This document shows positions 20,799 through 31,399 of a DNA stretch of 64,000 nt, piece after piece. Every line of letters starts with the position of its first letter. The first letter of the stretch is position 1. The stretch is from NCBI GenBank assembly GCA_026008535.1, contig BRKX01000006.1, forward strand, positions 35,948,664 to 36,012,663, given 5' to 3'. The stretch comes from Perilla frutescens. Taxonomy: Eukaryota > Streptophyta > Magnoliopsida > Lamiales > Lamiaceae. A program made the translations under genes and the position numbers. The notes under the pieces were generated by a model. The model was not told where the DNA came from and did no database searches. It saw nothing but the letters and a program-made list of their open reading frames with translations.

Positions 20799-22456
20799 GT
20801 TAGGAAAAACTATCAAGGAACCTCTAGATTAGGTTTTGATGAGATGTCAAAATTATTTATGAAAAACTGACTAAAATTCAAGTTGTAGATCTGAGCTGAT
20901 CGATCCAGAGCATAAAAAAGGAACTTAAGTAAAGTCAAAGTCAACCAATCAGGAGTATAGTCTGCAAACTGAAGGATACGTCATCCAGTCAGAAGTCAAC
21001 TCAACTGAGGAGTAAAAAAGTCGAATCAGTCGAAACAAACTGACAACTAAGTCAGTTGAGCTGAGGGAGAAAAGAGTCGACTAAGACTGAAAGAACTGAT
21101 AAGAGATTAGACTGGAAGTATCCAACTAATGGCCAAACTGAAGTAAACAAGACAGATCAGCTAAAGGCCAGGACTGAAGTCAGCCAGCTTATGACTAGTC
21201 AAACTGACAAGAAAGCTCAAGAGAAATCAAGCTGACAAGCTAGCTAAGAACTTGAGATCAGTCGAACTGGAGAAACAAAGCTCAAAACTGCCAACTGGAG
21301 CAATGGCCAAACTGAGCTGGCAAGCTCAAAACTGCCAACTGGAGCAATGGCCAAACTGAGCTGACAAGCTCAAAACTGCCAACTAGAGCTACGGCCAATC
21401 TGAGCTGACAAACTCAATACTACCAACTGGAGCAATGGCCGAACTGAACAGACAAGTTCAGTACTGCTAACTGGAACTCAAAACTGAAGCCAGAGAACCC
21501 TAGAGTTATTGCTCAAACCGGCGAATCTTGGAATAAATGCTTCAACGAAGATCCTGGAATTAAATATCCAATGAAGATCGATTGGCAATGCAACGGCTAT
21601 TTCAACCAAAAGCTCCAGCAATCAATAAAGACCACCTGCCATTGATGAGCCAACAGAGCCACCGATCAATGGAACTCAATGGTCATAAAATCACTCCTCT
21701 ATAAAAGACGAGTGAATCAGAGTTTTAAACACTCTTCGCCTTCACAACTTTCACATATACATTCTTGAAATATTCAAGCAAGAGCTTTTCTTTCTCCCTC
21801 CCACCTAATCTCAAGTTCAGCATTTGATAAAAACTGCGAGAGTCCAACTGAGAAGAAGAACTCAAAGAGTAAAGATATTCAGCCAGCTGTTGACGATCCA
21901 GCCAGGGCAGCCTTCTCAGTTTCAGCAATACAACGATTAACTACTCAGCTTAACTAAAGGAGCACATCAGTTGATAACCCCCGTTCAAGACTAACCTCTT
22001 GAAGATCGAAAGAGATCTAAAACCTTGTAAAGACGACAATAGCACCTACCTTCCTAGCGAGTAGTTAGGGACTTCAAGTGTGAGCCGTCGACCCACTGAG
22101 GTAGTGAGCAGTTACCAGGTTCAGCCAATTGTCCTTCATTATATAATTTGTAAAGAAACTCAAGTTATATAGTGAAGTTGCCCTTCTACGGAAGGAAGAG
22201 AGGACATAGAAGTTTGAGACTTCGAACCTCTATAAATCTCTTGTGTGATGTATTGTTTTGTTTATTGCATACCTTTGAATTGCACACTATCTCACACAAG
22301 CTGCATCCAAACTGCCTTAACTGATCAATAAGTTTGTGCATAGATAAGTTTCTTTAAAGCGAGTCAAAAGGGCCCCTATTATTCCGCATTTAAAGTGAAA
22401 GTTTTTAATCAGTTTATTCACCCCCCTCTAAACTGATATCGACTCGCCCGGGACTG
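20799..22456 (+). repeat. 3' LTR of the SIRE-like element
   Basis: It starts tgttaggaaaaactatcaag and matches 3191-5721 over its length, minus the solo LTR found there. The end is taken at 22456 by alignment; the last two bases read tg where the 5' LTR has ca. TATA-like ctataaaag lies near 21699-21707. It retains the 45-bp tandem array at about 21280-21485. Confidence 0.9.
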
Positions 22457-23380
22457 ACAGACGCTTTCTCTGGATACAATCAAATCCTCATGCATCCAGA
22501 AGATAAAGAAAAAACCGCGTTCATCACCCATTGAGGTATGTTTTGCTATAGAGTAATGCCCTTTGGACTAAAAAATGCAGGTGCAACCTACCAAAGGCTG
22601 GTGAACCGAATGTTCAAATAACTTATTCGGGACACCATGGAGGTCTACATCGACGACACGCTCGTAAAGTCTCCTCAATCTCGAGATCATGTTGATAATC
22701 TCTGCCGAATATTCGAGGTCATTCACCGCTACAATATGAAACTGAACCCCGCAAAATGCGTATTTGGGGTGACCTCGGGGAAATTCCTTGGATACCTCGT
22801 CACAAAGAGAGATATCGAGGTCGACCTCAATTAAATCAGACCCGTAAAAAAATACAACAACCTCGGAATATCAAAGAGGTGCAAAAGCTCACTGGACGAC
22901 TCGTGGCCCTTAGCCGCTTAATCTCAAAGTATTCAGAAAAAAGCCACGTCTTTTTCAAGACGCTACATAAGAACAAAAGCTTCGAATGGACTGCCAAATG
23001 CTCAAAGGCCTTAGAAGAATTGAAAGAATATCTGGCGAGCCCCCCTCTACTATCGAAAGCCAACACCCCGTCTATTATGCCAGTTGATCACTGTTAGATA
23101 CCGAGACCAGATATCCACAATTAGAAAAACTGGCATTAGCACTCATCATGGCATCAAGAAAAATGAAGCCCTATTTCCAAAGCCATTCGATCAAAGTGGT
23201 CACGGAATTCTCACTTAAAACACTATTGAGAAAATCAGACCTCGCATAAAGGCTTTCCAAATGGGTCATCGAGCTCGGAGAGTACGACATACATTATGTA
23301 CCCCGGACCTCGATAAAATCTCAAGTACTTTCGGACTTCATTGCCGACTTTTCCTATGAGGCCCTGATCGGAGCAGAAGG
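22457..23380 (+). pseudogene. Tat-like reverse transcriptase C-terminal part and first RNase H
   Basis: Sequence resumes with DAFSGYNQILMHPEDKEKTAF (from 22460), directly continuing the domain cut at 3190. The catalytic YIDD is at 22646-22657 (VYIDDTLVKS). KFLGYLVTKRDIEVD and the connection region (ALSRLISKYSEKSHVFFKTL; 22905-22965) follow. A degraded gypsy RNase H with several stops occupies about 23090-23340. Stops at 22531, 22618 and 22832 break the frame. Confidence 0.85.
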
Positions 23381-23387
23381 CGAATCA

Positions 23388-23825
23388 ATGAACACCGAAG
23401 AAGAAAATTCGAAGTTCTGGACCCTTCAAGTCGATGGCTCCAGCACTTCGAAGGGGAGTGGTCTAGGCATGGTTTTAACAAGCCTGACAGGCGAAACTAC
23501 CGAACACTCAATCCGATGCAGATTCAAAGCAACCAATAACGAAGCTGAATATGAAGCCCTCATTGTAGGATTAAACCTAGCTAGCAACCTCAGAGCCAGA
23601 AAGATCTGAATTCAAAGTGACTCCCAGTTAATAATAAACCAGTTCGAAGGAGAATTCCAAGCAAAAGATTTGAGAATGATCGCTTATCTCGCCGTAGCAA
23701 AAGAGACAACTTCAAAATTCAAAAAGATCGAAGCCCAACACATCACAAGAGAAGACAACAGGCACGCTGACGCCCTAATCTGTCTTGCCTCGATGGGATC
23801 TTCAAGAAGCTCGTTTTCTGCTATA
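23388..23825 (+). pseudogene. Second (archaeal-type) RNase H of the Tat-like element
   Basis: WTLQVDGSSTSKGSGLGMVL, EAEYEALIVGLNLA, IQSDSQLIINQFEGEF and ITREDNRHADAL give the Asp, Glu, Asp, Asp pattern of a separate RNase H, lying after the first RNase H and before integrase. A stop at 23607-23609 splits it. Acquisition of a second RNase H is a published hallmark of Tat-lineage elements; here the domain call rests on visible motifs. Confidence 0.82.
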
Positions 23826-23835
23826 TATCTGATAA

Positions 23836-26800
23836 GTGGGGTTGGCTCTAAAATTCACCCTAATCTCCGGATCCCTTTACAGAAAGTCTTTTTTAGGGCC
23901 TTACCTGAAATGTGTTAGCCCCATACAGGCTAAATACATCCTAAGTGAGCTTTATAAAGGTGAATACGGAAACCACTCAGGATACAGAAGCCTAGCCAAC
24001 CAAGCTCTAACGTCCGGGTTCTACTGGCCGACCATGAGAATAGATGCAAGGAACTACGCCAAAACATGTGACCGATGTCAAAGGTTTGTACAAATGAACC
24101 ACATGCCCCTAGAACCTCTATACACAGCGGCCATCCCATGGTCATTCATGAAATGAGGGATGGACATCGTAGGGCCGCTACCAAAAGGTGAAAATAAAAA
24201 ATGCTACATTTTGGTGCTAACGGATTACTTCACCAAATGGGTCGAGGCCGAAACCTTCACACGGGTCAGAGACATAGAGGTACAAAATTTTTTATGGAAA
24301 CATATTTTATGCAGGTTTGGATTTCCTAGAGAGATCGTGACAGATAACGGGTCCCAATTCATAAGTACAAGATTTCAAGACTTCTGCAAAGAATGGAACA
24401 TCAAGCTCTCATTCTCCACCCCAAGGTACCCTACGGCAAACAGTCAAGCAGAGGCCACAAACAAGACAATCTTTAACATCCTAAAGAAAAGGCTATCCGA
24501 ATATAAAAATCAATAGGTCCAGTAACTCCCAGGAGTTCTATGGTCTTACAGAACGACCTTGAGGACAAGCACGAAAGAAACTCCATTTGCCCTAACATAT
24601 GGTTCAGAAGCAGTGTTGCCTGCAGAAGTGAAGATCGGTACAGCCCGAACAGAATGGTCCCATTAATCAAACAACAAGGAGTTCGAGGTAAATCTCAACT
24701 TGTTCGACGAGCTCCGAGATCAGACGGTGATGAAAATATCAGCATACTGTTTGGTGTTTATTTGTCCTATCTTATTATAAGAATATTGTATCTTTTGAAT
24801 GTGTATTTTCTGTGTTTTTATGTGGATTTCATGCTTTTATCTTCACTTTTGCTCTATGGGAGGAATATGCCATGTTTGTGCAGAACTTGAGCTTTTGTCT
24901 AAAAAAGCAGGATTTTTAGGGCATAAATTGGCAAAGAGGTAAGCTCTAAGGAAGAGCCCATGTTAAGAGTCGAGTTGAGGGACCAACTGATGGCCGAGCC
25001 CAACTAGCGCCCCCAAACTGATCAGTTTTGGGGGCCAAACTGAAGAAGTGGAGCCGCAACTGATGAAGTGGAGAGCTGAGCCAAAGCACAACTGATGAGT
25101 AAAACTTCAGCTAAAAAGAGCAAACTGGAGCCGCAACTAAAGGAGCTCAGCTGAAGCATTGGAACTGGAGGCAGAAAGCTCGACGGAAAAGAGGCCAAAG
25201 ACTGAACTGATTCGCCCCGCTGGAGCGAGGACCCCCACGGCCGCATAACAGTACCTTCGGCAAGAAGCTCCCACGAGCACGCGCCGTCTCGCGAGCGCGC
25301 AGCACCGCGGTCCTACGAGTGCGGAGCACACAGCCAGCGCGTGGGGCGTCAGTCGTTGCTTTCTCGATCAGTTTTCTTCCCTCATCCCATTAGTTCCAGC
25401 TTTTAACGAGACTTAAATCTTCTCTATTTCTCCACCACATGGTCAGCTGGATAATTAAGAAGCTAAGACTTTTGAAGCCTTAAAGAGTAGGAGAGTTTGG
25501 TAATTAATTCCCCCCAATTACTACACCTCCTAATTACTTATCCCCCAACTCCCATACCATATCTTTTGGGATATCTCTCCATTCATATTAATTAAATCAT
25601 CATCGATCATTTCAATCCATCTCTTACCATTCCATTTTCTCTCCACACACTTCACCATCTTCCACCTTCACCATCACCATTACGCTCCAGAGAGGGAGAA
25701 AAGAGCAAGACAAGAGGTAAGGGAGTTTAAGCATGAGAAGAAAGGTCCGACTCTAAGTTGTCCGCGGAAGCTAGGCTTGTTCGAGGACCTTCTTTTGGTA
25801 TTTTCTTTTCTAGCTTAGCTCATTTATGGAGGTATTGTCCCAAAACTCTTAAGACATCATGTATTGTAGAAGTTTTATGTTATTTGCATTTAATTTATGA
25901 GATGATGAACTTTTATGATATTTGTATTGTTTTGAGCATAATTGGCTAATTCCTTTCATTAGGGGGTAGATAATCGACTTGGTTTCGATCCGTGCTTGTG
26001 ATAATTGTGTTCTTCTTGTTGGAATTATGCTTGTTTATATTGAGTGATTGATCACCACTTAGCATTGCTAAGATCTAGATGAGACCGAGAGGAGATTCTA
26101 TAGCCCGACTTAGGTTCCCTCAATGTTAGGTGAATCAGGTTTCGTAAGCCTAATTGTTAATCTTATTCGTATAATATAGCCAATAGGGGTTTAATGGATA
26201 GACGGTGATAATAATTGAAGTTAAACTACTTCTAGGGGTCTATTGTATGTCTAAGATTAATTGAACCAACTTGAAGCAAGCTAGGACAGAAACCAACGAA
26301 AGAACTACACCCTAATGCTCTTCTCATAATCTTTTCCGTTCGTATTTGAATTTGTTATTATTTGTGTTGATTAGTTACTTTTACTTGTTTAATTTCCTTA
26401 GTTAGTGAAAACCTCTCAACCATGATTAGAATGTTTAGGTTGTGTTTTAAATTTTCGTACATGTTTGCATGAGTAACGTAAAAAGATAGTCTCCTCTAAG
26501 CTTTCCTTAAGAGATACAACCCGAGTTAGCTCTCCGCCCTACAATCGACCCCGTCCTCTTGCGGGTCCGGATCAAAGTAGTTGTGTAGGACAAACCGGAA
26601 CCAAACACATACCAATAAATGATAAGCCGACACTTCGACAAAAATACAAGCCTTCGAACATTCCAGGTCGGAGATTGGGCACTCAAGAAAGTGTTCCAAA
26701 ATATGAAGGAAAGTGGAGCCGGGAAATTGGCACCAAATTGGGAAGGCCCATACCAGATCGAAAAGGTCATCGAAAACGGAGCTTATAAACTCTGAACTAA

Positions 26801-26862
26801 GGAAGGTCGACCCATAGCTAACAACTGGAATGCGCTACATTTAAAACAGTATCATTTCTAGA
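23836..26862 (+). pseudogene. Tat-like integrase, split by solo LTR C
   Basis: The HHCC zinc region is at about 23960-24090 (GNHSGYRSLANQALTSGFYW ... CDRCQRF). The core has Asp in GMDIVGPL (24160), Asp in VTDNGSQF (about 24338) and Glu in NSQAEATNKT (about 24452). Stops occur at 24154-24156 and 24514-24516. At 24747 solo LTR C interrupts; the C-terminal part resumes at about 26613 (FQVGDWALKKVFQNMKES; APNWEGPYQIEKVI) and ends at a TAG near 26862. Confidence 0.85.
24748..26607 (+). repeat. Solo LTR C (unclassified LTR retrotransposon) in the Tat integrase
   Basis: The ends are tgtttgg (24748) and ccaaaca (26607), perfect 7-bp inverted repeats. The direct repeat catac flanks it at 24743-24747 and 26608-26612, and removing it rejoins the integrase. 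At 1860 bp it contains no internal coding domain. The downstream part (tacaatcgaccccgtcctct near 26541) resembles Athila-type LTR ends, a weak impression. A near-perfect palindrome is at 25010-25034 (cccccaaactg / cagttttggggg). Confidence 0.9.
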
Positions 26863-27570
26863 ACTCCCAATCTCATTTTTATTATTTAGTTTGATTTTCT
26901 TTTTAAGTTTTGTTTACTGACTTGAGCATCCGAGTAACGAACAGAACCCCAAGCATAGGGGTCCCGACCCTCAAGAGAACAATGAGATCTTGAACTTAGA
27001 ATCATCTTCTCAACCAAATGAATAATGTATTCATTCTTTCAATTTCTCAATTATTGTTAATTAAGATGTTTATGTACTGACTCAAGCGTCGGAGTAACTA
27101 ATAGAACCCCAAGCACAGGGGGTCCAGCCCCCAGAGTTCAAAAGATCCTGACCTCGAGAGTCTCGAACCCAACGTCGAGGATAAACTCGACCTCCCAATT
27201 CGAATCCTGAGGACCTCGACAATCAAACCGACAAATTCAGAACATAAGAGCAATCGTCAAATCCTAGACATGATCTCGAAAGGTACTCTCAAGGCTATCA
27301 ATTATTTGTTTTATCTAATCCTTATTCTATATGTGTATCAACCCCTGCAGCTCACATCATTTCAAAGACATCAAATTAAAGCGAAACACATGACATGGGC
27401 ACATGAAAAATGAGAAGATCAAAGCATCAAAGTTAAAATTGGCAAAAATGCCAAGATGTCCATCACATTTTCCTTCACGAAAGGCAAATCAAATATAGAA
27501 TATTTACAGATGATTGTTTATTTAAAAAAACATAATGTTCAGAGAAAAGAGTTTGTTTATGAAAAGATCA
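26863..27570 (+). other. Tat-like spacer after pol, with a duplicated segment of about 158 bp
   Basis: The block beginning ctgacttgagcatccgagta (near 26919) recurs as ctgactcaagcgtcggagta (near 27077), each followed by cagaaccccaagca-type sequence. No sense ORF is present. The rest is AT-rich with many tcgac/gacctc motifs. Confidence 0.6.
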
Positions 27571-27573
27571 AAT

Positions 27574-29574
27574 TCAGGCCTCATCCCCAGCCTCAGCACC
27601 ATCCTCAGCAGACACGACACCCTCCTCATGAACTTCCGCCTCCTTCCCGACCTCAATATTAGCCTCGTCAGCATGGCCGCCCTCTTGTGTATCGACCTCT
27701 TTCTCTGCTTCAAGGAAGGATAAGTCGAGATCTGTTAGCTTTAATCTCCTCGACCACCACTGCTCCACCCTTCTGGTAGAAGGCCTCCTTGTAAGGCTCG
27801 AACTCCGCAGAGTCGACCCACTTGTCGAATTTAGGGGCCTCATCAATCATCACCCCAGCCTTGAGCGACGCCTCATGTTTCTTCACCTTCGCCTCAGAGA
27901 CCGCCAGCTTTGCCAGAAGCTCCCGCTCGGTCCTCACCTGAAGGCCGAGGCTCTTCTCTAGCTGCATTTGGGCCCCTACCACCATTGCCCGCACCGTGTC
28001 TCTCTCAACCCGCAAAGAAGATTTGTCAAACTGTCATTTCACGCCTTTCCTCAGAGATCTTCTCGAGCTCCTCAGACAGCTCGGCAACCTTCTTCTCGAG
28101 GCCCTCTTCATGGCTGGCTAGGCGCTCTCGCAGCAGAAACTGGTTGTAGAGGTCCTGAAATTGAAGGCCAAGCAATTTTAAAAAAAGAGAGAGAGAAAAT
28201 AATAAAAGCTCGAAGAAGGTACCCATGACATTTGATCGAAGGACAGGTAAGCCTGTTGCTTAAGGCTTTCCTTTTCACAGTCTTCAGGCATACCATGGCT
28301 AGTAATAGACTTTTGAACATCCATTATAAAAGGTCACAGAGAGACCCCTTTAGAGTTTGGACCAGCCGAGGTCTGACGAGAGGAGCGGGCAGTTTCCACA
28401 TTAATGACGTCATGGGTGGCAGAAGGCAGAGCTACCATAGTGAGAGCAGAGGCACTGCCCTTCAACTGCTTGGAGGGAGGGAACTTGAAAGTCTCTCATT
28501 CGAAGGTCTCTTTACGTCCAAAGGTGAAGATTCATCTCTTTTCGCAGCCGCCAAAGCCTTGACCTTAGCATCTGATGGCTTAATCTTCAACTTTACCATT
28601 CCGTCAAACAAAACCCGATCTCCTCGGACTTTTTCAAACTCTCTAAGTTCATTGGGAAGGAGAAAGGCTTCCTCAATGTGGGTGGCCTCAACACCGGTAG
28701 GATCTCGGTGTGGAAAAAACTTGCACGAGATAAGAAAATTTGTAAGTCCTAAATAAAAAATAAGAACATAAGAGCTCAGCTCGGAGACCCACAGACGTCG
28801 CAGAACTCAGCGTGTATGATAGCATCAGTAGAAGTCCGAGCTGGTACGAAAACAAATTTAGGTTTCCAATCCCGAGAGAAAGAAGGCAGGGTCGTTATCA
28901 GAGGGGGCCGATCCCTTACCCATTTTGTGAAGTAGTAGAAGCCAGGTTGCCCAGCATTGGCCACTGGTCGATAGGTAGCATGCCATTCCCCGACACTAGG
29001 TTCGCCGAAGCCAAGCTCCTCCCATAAGTAGTACATGCCCAGCATATGGAACCACCCAATCGGAGTAATCTAGGCAGGAGCTATGCCGTAAAAGTGGGCT
29101 ATCTTCGCAAGGGTGTAGGAGGAGCCCGACCCCCTTCTCCACCACCAACGCGTAAAAAGCTGTGAAGCCCAGTGGAGGTCGATGAACTCGATCATCAGGA
29201 CAGGGAGATTGGACCTCTACTCCAGCACCCGACACTGGCAGTGAGGTCAGCCTTTTTAAGAGCTCATCGCTCACTTTCAGAGCGATCTCGAAGGCTTTAA
29301 ACCTCTCTCCTACTGCCTTGACTTCCTGAATTTACAGTTTTCGACCAATGGGTAATTTCCCTTTCAGAGTCGCTGCCCCACGCTTGCTAACCACCACATG
29401 ACTGACTGAGCATGAAATAATTGCCGACGGCCTTCTTCTTCTTGACTTTCCCGTGACCTTGACGATTACAGGAGAATCGGAACTCCCTGAGTGTTCCGAC
29501 CCTGAACACTGTACTACGTCTTTCCCGTCATAACTTCTCGTCTCCTCCGCATTAGAGTCCTCACTTACACTCAT
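27574..29574 (-). pseudogene. Antisense accessory ORF of the Tat-like element (gypsy-type transposase-like domain)
   Basis: On the minus strand a likely start is at 29574 (MSVSEDSNAEETRSYDGKD). A central domain reads LVVEKGVGLLLHPCEDSPLL, GHVLLMGGAWLRR, then FYYFTKWVRDRPPLI and LPSFSRDWKPKFVFV. This resembles the putative gypsy-type transposon domain (PF04195, recalled). The C-terminal part is charged coiled coil (LASHEEGLEKKVAELSEELE; LAKLAVSEAKVKKHEAS) ending with an acidic tail (to 27574). A 68-bp intron is plausible at 28155-28222 on the minus strand, and a second candidate lies near 28750-28800. Stops and frame changes occur at about 28250-28750 and 29330. Extra antisense ORFs here are known in Tat elements; their function is unknown. 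Confidence 0.65.
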
Positions 29575-29760
29575 TATAATCAAAAATCTGGGAAAACAAC
29601 GAGTAGTCCAAACCCTAGACCAGCCTAAATCCAAGAACACTATCGAAATCCTAACCGTCTCCCTCCTGAAATCTCCTAAATCCACCGAAAAAACCTGCCG
29701 AAAAATTGAACAAACCCTAAAATAACCGCAAAAGCCCTCTAAACACAGCCCAGAAATCAA

Positions 29761-30216
29761 ATATATCTAGAAACTCAAATGATTCGCTACGGTTCTAACA
29801 AAATATCTCAAGCCCTCCAGAATACTACACGAGAAATTTCAAAATGATTTATCTATGGCGCAAATATAAAAAAGAGGGAAACGAGTGGGTAACCTGAAGA
29901 TGGAGAAGTAAGTAGCCAATAGTTTTTTCATAGAGCAGAGTCTCCAAGCAGTCCTAAGTGCGAGAAAAGTGGAGGCAGTTAGTGGAAAATGCGGGGTGAA
30001 ATTCTTCTGAAGATTCGAAAGATTGATAAGGTTTATCGCAAGAAAGTTGTTTAAAATTGAAAAAACTTTTGATATTCTGGAAAAAAGGGAGATGAGGGAA
30101 CTATTCCCCTCGATATTTGAAATATGGGGAGGAGAGACAGCACGATCTGAGCCCACGTGTCTCGATCTAATAGCGAGGGTTAGCCTAGGGAACGGAAAAA
30201 GTAAAATCCGTACCTA
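29761..30216. other. Spacer upstream of the antisense ORF
   Basis: No ORF of note. It lies between the antisense ORF start and the 62-bp repeats and would be its promoter or leader if that ORF is transcribed. Confidence 0.4.
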
Positions 30217-30410
30217 AGGTCTGGAGCTCCACGAGGTCTGTTCTCATGACCTCAGAAGCTCCCCCAGGACCTGCCTTCAGGTCTGGAGCTCCACGAGGTC
30301 TGCTCTCACGACCTCAGAAGCTCCTTCAGGACCTGCCTTCAGGTCTGGAGCTCCACGAGGTCCACTCTCACGACCTCACAAGCTCCTTCAGGGCCTGTCT
30401 TCAGACCCGG
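30217..30410 (+). repeat. 62-bp tandem repeat, three units, near the Tat 3' LTR
   Basis: Units start at 30217, 30279 and 30341 with aggtctggagctccacgagg and contain gacctcagaagctcc, so each unit holds gaggtc and its complement gacctc about 12 bp apart. A decayed fourth unit follows. They are nearly identical, so recent or homogenised. Confidence 0.88.
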
Positions 30411-30590
30411 AACTTTCGAAATTGGATTTTGCGATCCAAGATTCCTTCAGGGACTCATCTCTAGGCATTGCCTGAAATCTAAAAGAAATTCGGTATCTAA
30501 ACATAGAACTGATTGAGATAATCGCTAATAAAACGCAGACATTCATTACCCGATCCTTGAAATACAAGAATCAAGTAATGAGGAGCTAAC

Positions 30591-31213
30591 TGTAGAGGCC
30601 ATATTTCTACATAGGCCCAAAGATTAGGCCCACGACCATTTGAAGGTCTAAAGAGCTGAAGAGGTCGACACCTCGTGATCGACACCTCGAGGTCGATGCC
30701 TCTGTAATCAGTGTTCAGAGGTCTAAAGAAAGAGTCCAAGATCGAGCAGACTCTTGAAAGAGACCGGGTCAAAGTATTCATTAAAGATAAGTAAGACCCT
30801 GTCAAAAACTCTAAAAGGGATAGAAATGATCCCCTAGAAATCGAAAATATGCTAAGCTCACCAATATATATATTCACACTCTTCATAATACGGGGGATCA
30901 TCGAAAAATCAACTATCACTTATACAACACTCATCTCCAACTCATTGACGAACTATCATCATATGATCCATCACACGACATACTCATAACGTTCTATGAC
31001 AGTAGAATTCAGTCCTTCAATTCTTATTTATCGCTTTTCGTTTGCTTTTAAGCTATTATTTTTACTAGTCTCGATTCTGACTTGAGCGTCGGAATCCATT
31101 CGATCATCAACCCCTCGATGGTCCTTCGGCTTCATGTGTGTTTACTTTGTCTTGTAGATCGCCGGAACCCGAACTCGAAGAAACGATCAATTGTAGAGTT
31201 TTTGACCTCTACA
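30591..31213 (+). repeat. 3' LTR of the Tat-like element
   Basis: 623 bp, from tgtagaggcc to gacctctaca (inverted ends). The last 475 bp match the partial 5' LTR at 1-471. It is preceded by a weak purine-rich stretch (aatgaggagc, 30579-30588). Confidence 0.9.
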
Positions 31214-31215
31214 AC

Positions 31216-31278
<63 letters not shown>
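31216..31278 (+). repeat. (ATT)n microsatellite
   Basis: About 21 uninterrupted trinucleotide units starting within 3 bp of the Tat 3' LTR end. Confidence 0.97.
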
Positions 31279-31399
31279 GCGACATTCAGAAGCGGACAGT
31301 GATACTAGAATTCCTCATTTGGTGTTGACATATGAACAAAGTGGGCATCCCCGTGTGGTTAAGAAGAAACCTCCAACATAATGTGATTACATTGAACAA

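Larger units (their letters stand above)
3191..22456 (+). mobile_element. SIRE/Maximus-like Ty1/copia retrotransposon with about 8 kb of extra coding region
   Basis: Near-identical LTRs at 3191-5721 (interrupted) and 20799-22456 bracket a Met-initiator-type primer site, gag, protease, integrase, reverse transcriptase, RNase H, then three accessory ORF copies, a minisatellite and a polypurine tract. The domain order is copia-type, and extra ORFs after pol are typical of SIRE-type elements. Length without the two solo LTR insertions is about 17.2 kb. Host-site duplication is not clean: gacac precedes the left end and acaga or gacag follows the right end depending on the exact LTR end. Insertion was into the Tat reverse transcriptase. 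Confidence 0.9.
1..31213 (+). mobile_element. Tat-like Ty3/gypsy LTR retrotransposon, degenerate, split by nested insertions
   Basis: The sequence at 1-471 recurs at 30739-31213, so these are the two LTRs of one element; the first roughly 148 bp of the left LTR lie outside the window. In order the internal region holds a primer site, gag, protease, reverse transcriptase, RNase H, a second RNase H, integrase and an antisense ORF. A copia element (3191-22456) interrupts reverse transcriptase and a solo LTR (24748-26607) interrupts integrase. Without these the in-window element is about 10 kb. The second RNase H plus an antisense ORF next to the 3' LTR is known for the Tat lineage; assignment to Tat is inferred from this. 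Stops and frameshifts occur in every domain, so it cannot act autonomously. Confidence 0.85.

Noticed and set aside
24540..24890. Open stretch after Tat integrase core
   Set aside because: It crosses the solo LTR C junction at 24748 and mixes two unrelated sequences; the integrase continues in another frame.
28232..28756. A 174-codon plus-strand open stretch in the Tat spacer
   Set aside because: It overlaps the antisense accessory ORF and its composition is explained as the complement of that gene; no domain resemblance.
30870..30890. Short ATATAT runs as promoters
   Set aside because: AT runs in both Tat LTRs vary in length and behave as simple repeats; no start-site evidence.
31282..31381. 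Coding fragment after the microsatellite (PHLVLTYEQSGHP)
   Set aside because: Too short and no recognisable domain; it could not be linked to any element end.
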